Positions 7,103-11,445 of a stretch of DNA of 11,445 nucleotides are shown piece after piece (positions within the stretch are counted from its first letter, which is position 1; the number at the start of each line of letters is the position of its first letter). The DNA comes from JAIBJP01 sp035639875 (GTDB lineage Bacteria > Actinomycetota > Thermoleophilia > Gaiellales > Gaiellaceae), in NCBI GenBank assembly GCA_035639875.1, contig DASQXE010000144.1, positions 1-11,445 on the forward strand, in the 5' to 3' direction. The notes beneath the pieces were generated by a model. It had not been told where the DNA came from. It ran no database searches and saw nothing but the letters and a program-made list of their open reading frames with translations. Made by a program: the position numbers and the translations under genes.

Positions 7103-7106
7103 CTCT

Positions 7107-7517
7107 ATGACGCGACGCGCATCGCTTTTGATCCTGCCGCTTACAGCCTGCGTGTTCGCTCTCGCCGGCTGCGGCGGCGGGGGTGGATCTGCAACCACGG
7201 GCGGAGCGGCGCCCACGGGCGGGGGCGGAGGAGGTCAGACATTGAAGATCGCGGCCGATCCCAGCGGCGCGCTCAAGTTCGACCAGACGTCGCTCGAGGC
7301 CACGGCCGGCTCGGTGACGATCGACTTCACGAACCAGTCCTCGTTGCAACACAACGTCACGGTCGAAGGGCCCGGCGTCGAGGACAAGGGCACGGACACG
7401 ATCAGTGGCTCGAGCACGAGCATCACGCTTGACCTGCAGCCGGGGACGTACACGTTCTACTGCTCGGTCGACGGCCACCGTGCGGCCGGGATGGAGGGCA
7501 AGCTCGTCGTCAAGTAG
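7107..7517 (+). CDS. cupredoxin-like (type 1 copper) lipoprotein
   Basis: A 136-residue exported blue-copper-type electron carrier. Residues 1-22 form a lipoprotein signal peptide with lipobox LAGC (lipid-anchor Cys22). A Gly-rich flexible linker at 22-44 follows, then a plastocyanin/azurin-like beta domain at 45-136. Ligands in the classic order are His82 (LQHNV), Cys119 (FYCS), His124 (DGHR) and Met129 (AGME), so a mononuclear type 1 copper site looks complete. It would sit on the outer face of the cytoplasmic membrane. It is the first gene of a tightly packed five-gene operon and overlaps the likely start of the next gene by 38 bp. A one-electron carrier beside a quinoprotein dehydrogenase suggests, but does not prove, a redox partnership. 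Confidence 0.9.
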   Translation: MTRRASLLILPLTACVFALAGCGGGGGSATTGGAAPTGGGGGGQTLKIAADPSGALKFDQTSLEATAGSVTIDFTNQSSLQHNVTVEGPGVEDKGTDTISGSSTSITLDLQPGTYTFYCSVDGHRAAGMEGKLVVK

Positions 7518-8400
7518 CGAGTTCGAGCCTCTCGACCTCCTCCACCTCGGGCGGCCGCGGGTCATCGCTTCCTACCTGCTGTCGTCCGACGAACCGGCGC
7601 TCGTCGACTGTGGGCCGAGCACCTGTGTGGACGCGCTCGAGAAGGCGCTGGCCGGCCGCGGAGTCGGCCTCGAGGATCTGCGTCATCTCGTTCTGACGCA
7701 CATCCACCTCGACCACGCGGGCGCGGCCGGCCTGCTCGTGCGCCGCAATCCGCGCCTGCGCGTGCATGTGAGCGAGATCGGCGCGCCGCACCTCGTCGAT
7801 CCGAGCCGGCTCGAGCGGAGTGCGCGGCGGCTCTACGGAGACGATTTCGATCGCCTCTGGGGCGAGCTTGCGCCGGCGCCCGCGGATTCGATCGAGGTCG
7901 TTGGCGACCGCGTCCTCGAGCTCGAAGCCTGGCCGACGCCCGGACATGCCTCCCACCACGTCTCCTACCTGGCGCCTGACGGGTCGTGCTACTCGGGAGA
8001 CGCGACCGGCGTGAAGATTCCGCCCGCGACATTCCTCGCTCCTGTCGCTCCGCCACCGGACATCGACCTCGAAGCCTGGGAACGGTCGCTCGACTCGATC
8101 GCAGCGCGAAGGCCGGCCCGTCTCTGCCTGCCCCACTTCGGCGTGATCGAGGATCCCGCCGGGCACGTCGCGGAGATGCGCGTACGGCTACGCACCTGGG
8201 CCGACCGCGTCCGCGACGGCGCCGGCGAGGACGAGTTCGTCGCCGCCGCCGAGCGGGAGCTCGCCGCCGGCGCCGATACCGAGACGGCCGCTGCCTACAC
8301 GCAGGCGGGGCCTTTCTGGCAGTCCTACGCCGGCCTCGCGCGCTACTGGGAGAACGCGGGGAAGGGGGTTGTGCGCGACCAAGGGGGCCGTCTAGTGTGA
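7480..8400 (+). CDS. MBL-fold metallo-hydrolase
   Basis: About 306 residues from GTG at 7480. Metal ligands of the metallo-beta-lactamase fold are in order: THIHLDH (His74, His76, Asp78, His79), TPGH (His156), SGD (Asp174) and LPHFG (His219), so a dinuclear metal centre looks complete. A roughly 85-residue helical tail follows (221-306). There is no signal peptide, so it is probably cytosolic. The family covers glyoxalase II, lactonases, thioesterases and persulfide dioxygenases, and the sequence does not decide between them. The homologous part begins near 7519 (EFEPLDLLHLGRP), right after the cupredoxin stop. Between the two stands only a six-Ser run and the GTG at 7480, with no clear ribosome binding site, so the exact start is uncertain; ATG 7405 is the other in-frame option. 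It ends in a 4-bp overlap with the next gene. Confidence 0.88.
   Translation: MRPGWRASSSSSSEFEPLDLLHLGRPRVIASYLLSSDEPALVDCGPSTCVDALEKALAGRGVGLEDLRHLVLTHIHLDHAGAAGLLVRRNPRLRVHVSEIGAPHLVDPSRLERSARRLYGDDFDRLWGELAPAPADSIEVVGDRVLELEAWPTPGHASHHVSYLAPDGSCYSGDATGVKIPPATFLAPVAPPPDIDLEAWERSLDSIAARRPARLCLPHFGVIEDPAGHVAEMRVRLRTWADRVRDGAGEDEFVAAAERELAAGADTETAAAYTQAGPFWQSYAGLARYWENAGKGVVRDQGGRLV
8381..8387 (+). promoter_or_regulatory. Shine-Dalgarno of the sugar dehydrogenase gene
   Basis: AAGGGGG lies inside the end of the MBL gene, 9 nt before GTG 8397. It supports that GTG, rather than the in-frame GTG at 8406, as start, and points to translational coupling through the overlapping GTGTGA. Confidence 0.6.
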
Positions 8401-9491
8401 CGGCAGTGCGCCTAGTGGTCCTCGCCGCAGTCCTCGCGCTTGCGTTGCCGGCCACGGCCGGCGCTCTCACTCTCGCCCCCGTCCCCGGAGGAAGCGGTTT
8501 CACCAACCCGGTTGACGTCGCCGCGCCTCGCGCCGCGCCTGCCGGGACGATCTACGTGGTCGAGCAGGGCGGCTACATCTGGCGCGTGCAGGGCGCAGCG
8601 AAGGCGATCTTTCTCGACATTCACGACCTCGTCACGAGCGGCGGCGAGCAGGGGCTGCTTTCGATCGCCTTCGACCCGGCGTTCGCCTCCAACCACTTCT
8701 TCTACGTCGACTACACGAACCTCGACGGCAACACCCGCGTCGTCCGCTACCGGACGAACGCGGCCGGTACGCGCGCGAACGAAGCAACGCGGAAGGTTTT
8801 GCTCCGCGTTCACCAGCCCTACTCCAACCACAACGGCGGCCAGCTCGCCTTCGGGCCCAACGGTCGCCTGTACGTCGGGATGGGGGACGGCGGCAGCGGC
8901 TGCGACCCTGGTCAGCGCGCCCAGAACTTGAGGAGCCGGCTCGGCAAGCTCCTGAGCTTGAATCCGCGCAATATTGCTGCAGGCTGGCGCATCGACGGGT
9001 ACGGGCTCCGCAATCCGTGGCGCTTCTCCTTCGACCGCTCCCTCGGCCGCCTCTACATCGGTGACGTCGGCCAGGACTCCTGGGAGGAGATCGACACCCT
9101 CAGGAGGAGGGCCCTTGGCCGGACGCCCGAGAACTACGGCTGGAACGTGTACGAGGGGCCGTACCCGAGCGGCTGCTCCACGACCGGCCTGAAGGGGCCT
9201 GCGCCGCCCAAGCGACCGATCAGCTGGTACAGCCACGCGAGCGGGCGCTGCTCGGTGACGGGCGGGTTCGTCTACCGGGGCAGCGTTCTCTCCTCTAGCC
9301 GGGGCTGGTACTTCTTCGGCGACTTCTGCGCCGGGCGGATCTGGCGGCTTCTCTTCAGGAAGGGTCGCCTCGTCCACGGCAAGCAGTTCGTGCTCGACGC
9401 CGGCTTCCAGATCTCCTCGTTCGGCGAGGACTCGGCGGGGGAACTCTACGTGGCCGACTACAACGGGAGGGTCTACAAGCTCGTACCCTAG
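8397..9491 (+). CDS. secreted PQQ-dependent glucose/sorbosone dehydrogenase-family protein
   Basis: A 364-residue six-bladed beta-propeller of the soluble aldose dehydrogenase (GSDH) family, which oxidises aldoses or sugar aldehydes using PQQ and calcium. Residues 1-23 are a Sec signal peptide (ATAGA cleavage region). Family motifs seen are EQGLLSIAFDPAF at 84-96, NHNGGQLAFGPNGRLYVGMGDGG at 144-166 with putative catalytic His145, GLRNPWRFSFD at 203-213, and GDVGQDSWEEI at 222-232. The loop between LGKLLSLNP and GYGLRNP is only about 10 residues. In most relatives this loop is longer and carries a PADNPF-like segment, so it looks trimmed here. There are four Cys in the mature part (169, 260, 285, 311). 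GTG 8397 overlaps the MBL stop by 4 bp. No PQQ biosynthesis genes are in the window, so cofactor use is inferred from the family. Confidence 0.88.
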   Translation: MTAVRLVVLAAVLALALPATAGALTLAPVPGGSGFTNPVDVAAPRAAPAGTIYVVEQGGYIWRVQGAAKAIFLDIHDLVTSGGEQGLLSIAFDPAFASNHFFYVDYTNLDGNTRVVRYRTNAAGTRANEATRKVLLRVHQPYSNHNGGQLAFGPNGRLYVGMGDGGSGCDPGQRAQNLRSRLGKLLSLNPRNIAAGWRIDGYGLRNPWRFSFDRSLGRLYIGDVGQDSWEEIDTLRRRALGRTPENYGWNVYEGPYPSGCSTTGLKGPAPPKRPISWYSHASGRCSVTGGFVYRGSVLSSSRGWYFFGDFCAGRIWRLLFRKGRLVHGKQFVLDAGFQISSFGEDSAGELYVADYNGRVYKLVP

Positions 9492-9496
9492 GCGGC

Positions 9497-10231
9497 GTGC
9501 CGTATCTCTTCGTGGACTGCCGCTGGGAGCTGGGGCAGCCGAACCGAGGTCGCGAGCTCTATCTGGAGGGGCATGTTCCCGGTGCCGCGTTCCTCGACGT
9601 CGAGCGGGATCTATCGGCGCCGCCCGGCGGCAAGGACGGCGGTCGGCATCCGCTCCCCTCGGCCGAGGACTTCGCGCGCGCCGTAGGTGGCGCGGGCATC
9701 GGACCCGGCGTCTTCGTCATCGCGTACGACCAGGGGATGAACGGAGGTGCGGCGCGGCTCTGGTGGCTCCTACGGCACTTCGGCCACGACGACGCGGCCG
9801 TGTTGGCGGGCGGCATCGACTCGTGGCTCGGGCCGGTGCGTTCGGGCCCGGAGGAGGTCGACGCGGTCGAGTTCGTCTCCCGGCCGCGCGACGACGACAC
9901 GATCGACGCCGAGGAACTCGAGCGGCGCCTGCGAGAGCCGGGGTTCATCCTTCTGGACGCTCGCGTCCCGGAGCGGTTTCGAGGTGAGACGGAGCCCATC
10001 GATCCCGTCGCCGGTCACATTCCCGGCGCCCGTAACCTTCCGTTTACGCAGGCAGACGCAATCCCCGACGATCTCCGCGGCACGGAAGACGACGTCGTCG
10101 TCTACTGCGGCTCCGGGATAACCGCCGCAGTTGACGTGCTCGCGCTCGAGCGTGCCGGAGTGCGTGCGCGTCTCTATCCCGGGTCCTGGAGCGAATGGTC
10201 GGCCAGGGGGCTTCCGGTCGAACGTGGCTGA
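9497..10231 (+). CDS. sulfurtransferase, 3-mercaptopyruvate type (two rhodanese domains)
   Basis: A 244-residue cytosolic tandem-rhodanese enzyme that moves sulfane sulfur from a donor to an acceptor thiol or cyanide. The N-terminal domain (1-115) is inactive: its loop reads AYDQG, with Asp where a catalytic Cys would be. The C-terminal domain (135-244) has the active loop CGSGIT with Cys204. The CG[S/T]G-type loop is characteristic of 3-mercaptopyruvate sulfurtransferases (SseA-like), while thiosulfate enzymes usually have CRxGxT. GHIPGARNLPF at 173-183 is the expected CH2-type motif. It is shorter than the usual 270-300 residues, with a compact N-terminus. It starts at GTG, 5 bp after the previous stop, with no good Shine-Dalgarno, and overlaps the next gene by 8 bp, so it is probably translated by coupling. 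Donor specificity is inferred from the loop only. Confidence 0.9.
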   Translation: MPYLFVDCRWELGQPNRGRELYLEGHVPGAAFLDVERDLSAPPGGKDGGRHPLPSAEDFARAVGGAGIGPGVFVIAYDQGMNGGAARLWWLLRHFGHDDAAVLAGGIDSWLGPVRSGPEEVDAVEFVSRPRDDDTIDAEELERRLREPGFILLDARVPERFRGETEPIDPVAGHIPGARNLPFTQADAIPDDLRGTEDDVVVYCGSGITAAVDVLALERAGVRARLYPGSWSEWSARGLPVERG

Positions 10232-11114
10232 CGTTCGCATCCGGCCGTTTCGGCCCGAAGACGGAGACGCGGCCTATAAACAGCTCGCCGAGCACCAGGC
10301 GGAGCTGTTCGGCGAATCGGAGATCACCCGCGGCATGTTCGACAACGTCATCGCGATCTCGGACGCGGCCTTCGTCGCGGAGACTCCGGGAAGCTTCGCC
10401 GGAAGCGCGCAGGTGCGCGCGGGCGAGATCGGCGTGCTTGTACGGCCGTCCGAGCGGCGGAAGGGAATCGGGAGCGCCCTCCTGCACGCCGCTGAGGAGG
10501 CTGCAGGAAGCGGGGTCGTCCGGCTGGTGGGCGTGACGCTCGAACCCGCGGCTCGTCCGTTCGCCGAGGCAAACGGCTACGAGAAGGCCTCGGACGTCTG
10601 GCTCATGGGCATCGACCTGGACGACTCGCTCCCGCCGCCACGCTGGCCCGAAGACGTCATCGTGCGCACGTTTCGAGATGAAGACGCGGCGGAGGTCAAG
10701 GAGCTCCTCGACGTCGCGTACTCGCAGGAGCCTCACCACACGCCGCTTCCGTTCGAGGACTGGAAGACGTTCATGCTCGGCGATCCGAGCTTCGACCCGA
10801 GCTGCTGGTTCCTCGCGGAGGCGGACGGCGAGCTCGTCGCGGCGGCGCTGAACTGGAAGGAGGGCTACATCAAAGACATCGTGGTGCACCCGGGCCACCG
10901 ACGGCGCGGGCTCGGCGAAGCTCTCATGCGCCACACGTTCCGTGAATTTCGGCGCCGCGGCGCCGACCGCGTCACGCTCAAGACCGACTCGAATAACCCG
11001 ACGGAGGCGTGGCGCCTGTACGAACGCCTCGGCATGGGCTACGAGCGGACGTACGAAGTCTTTGAAAAGCGGCTCCAGCGGGCCGATGAGTCGGTCCCGG
11101 TCAGGCTTTCGTAG
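10224..11114 (+). CDS. tandem GNAT N-acetyltransferase, MshD-like architecture
   Basis: 296 residues with two GNAT folds. Domain 1 (1-130) has an acetyl-CoA loop around RRKGIGSALL (78-87). Domain 2 (143-285) has IKDIVVHPGHRRRGLGEALM (216-235), with the pyrophosphate-binding R-R-G-L-G-E, and a typical SNNPTEAWRLYERLGM end (256-271). Both loops look intact. The size and tandem layout match mycothiol synthase MshD, which acetylates Cys-GlcN-Ins, but other tandem GNATs share it, so the acceptor is unknown and no symbol is given. GTG 10224 is chosen because RIRPFRPEDGD is a standard GNAT N-terminus; it overlaps the sulfurtransferase stop by 8 bp. AGGGGG at 10205-10210 is a distant ribosome binding site (13 nt). 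This is the last gene of the operon, and its end overlaps the convergent TPR gene by 14 bp. Confidence 0.87.
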   Translation: MADVRIRPFRPEDGDAAYKQLAEHQAELFGESEITRGMFDNVIAISDAAFVAETPGSFAGSAQVRAGEIGVLVRPSERRKGIGSALLHAAEEAAGSGVVRLVGVTLEPAARPFAEANGYEKASDVWLMGIDLDDSLPPPRWPEDVIVRTFRDEDAAEVKELLDVAYSQEPHHTPLPFEDWKTFMLGDPSFDPSCWFLAEADGELVAAALNWKEGYIKDIVVHPGHRRRGLGEALMRHTFREFRRRGADRVTLKTDSNNPTEAWRLYERLGMGYERTYEVFEKRLQRADESVPVRLS

Positions 11115-11445
11115 CCGTGAGCTCCTGCCTCAGCCGGGCTGGCTCTTCCAGCGTGCCCAGGCGCTCGAGGATAGAGAGCGCATCCTTGAGCTCGGCTTGC
11201 GCGTCCGCCTCGTTGCCGGTCAATGCCTGCGCGCGGCCGTATCCGCCGAGCGCTAGTGCCAGCTCGTTCTCGGATCTGCTCGAGCGGAGTGTCTCGATCG
11301 CCGAATCGAATAGACGAAGCGCGCTCGGGACATCGCCTTCCTGGAGCGCGAGTTCGGCGAGGCAGCGCTCGCTCGCGCCGAGGAAGAAGGGCACTTTGCT
11401 TTGGGTGGCGGACTGGTGGATTTCCAGCAAGACGTCCTTCGCGTG
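11101..11445 (-). CDS. C-terminal part of a TPR-like protein (cut by window end)
   Basis: The last 114 codons of a minus-strand gene that is open to the window edge; the stop is at 11103-11101. Helical pairs resembling tetratricopeptide repeats are visible: CLAELALQEGDVPSALRLF, and GYGRAQALTGNEADAQAEL followed by KDALSILERLG. Such tails occur at the ends of large AAA-type or LuxR/adenylate-cyclase-linked regulators in actinobacteria, but the N-terminal part needed to tell is missing. A TTG at 11430 is not a likely start, because the frame and the repeat pattern continue through it. It overlaps the acetyltransferase gene tail to tail by 14 bp. Confidence 0.75.
   Translation of the reverse strand, partial: HAKDVLLEIHQSATQSKVPFFLGASERCLAELALQEGDVPSALRLFDSAIETLRSSRSENELALALGGYGRAQALTGNEADAQAELKDALSILERLGTLEEPARLRQELTATKA

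Larger units (their letters stand above)
6795..7106. other. 312-bp divergent intergenic region
   Basis: This is the only gene-free stretch over 300 bp in the window. It separates the divergent c-di-GMP gene and cupredoxin operon, so it must hold promoters for both. The left two thirds (6804-6995) carry the minus-strand ribosome binding site and the run of hairpins. The right third (6996-7090) has no convincing structure; TAATCT at 7048-7053 could be a plus-strand -10 but lacks a good -35. No believable small ORF was found. Confidence 0.7.

Overview
The window is GC-rich, densely packed bacterial chromosome. Long spurious open frames run antisense to the real genes, starts are often GTG, and stop and start codons overlap. 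Gene content (tight overlapping operons, a GAF/GGDEF/GAF/GAF/HD-GYP protein, a lipoprotein cupredoxin, a tandem GNAT of mycothiol-synthase shape, a secreted subtilase with repeats) suggests an Actinomycetota-type soil or sediment organism, perhaps Thermoleophilia. This placement is inferred from composition and gene style; no marker gene is present.

Layout. (1) 57-2969, plus: a secreted subtilisin-family protease. Its C-terminal half is four repeats with an exact 112-residue period, each carrying an adjacent Cys-Cys pair. A 15-bp palindrome and a possible leaderless promoter lie just upstream. (2) 2971-6794, minus: a two-gene unit. First comes a 910-residue enzyme with both a c-di-GMP synthase domain (GGEEF with an RxxD inhibition site) and a c-di-GMP phosphodiesterase domain (HD-GYP). 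Then, after 26 bp, comes an FMN-dependent alpha-hydroxy-acid oxidase. (3) 6795-7106: a 312-bp divergent intergenic region packed with inverted repeats, including a perfect 12-bp pair about 90 bp apart. It looks like a structured RNA leader for the c-di-GMP gene. (4) 7107-11114, plus: a five-gene operon with overlapping or nearly touching genes. It encodes a cupredoxin lipoprotein, an MBL-fold hydrolase, a secreted PQQ-type glucose/sorbosone dehydrogenase, a 3-mercaptopyruvate-type sulfurtransferase and a tandem-GNAT acetyltransferase. (5) 11101-11445, minus: the C-terminal end of a TPR-like protein that runs off the window and overlaps the acetyltransferase tail to tail.

How the genes may work together (inference). 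In the plus operon, the exported cupredoxin could accept electrons from the exported quinoprotein dehydrogenase. The cytosolic MBL hydrolase, sulfurtransferase and MshD-like acetyltransferase could belong to low-molecular-weight thiol or sulfur handling. The minus unit is a second-messenger enzyme co-transcribed with a flavin oxidase, behind a leader that could be a cis-regulatory RNA. No mobile elements, tRNA, rRNA or CRISPR arrays were seen.
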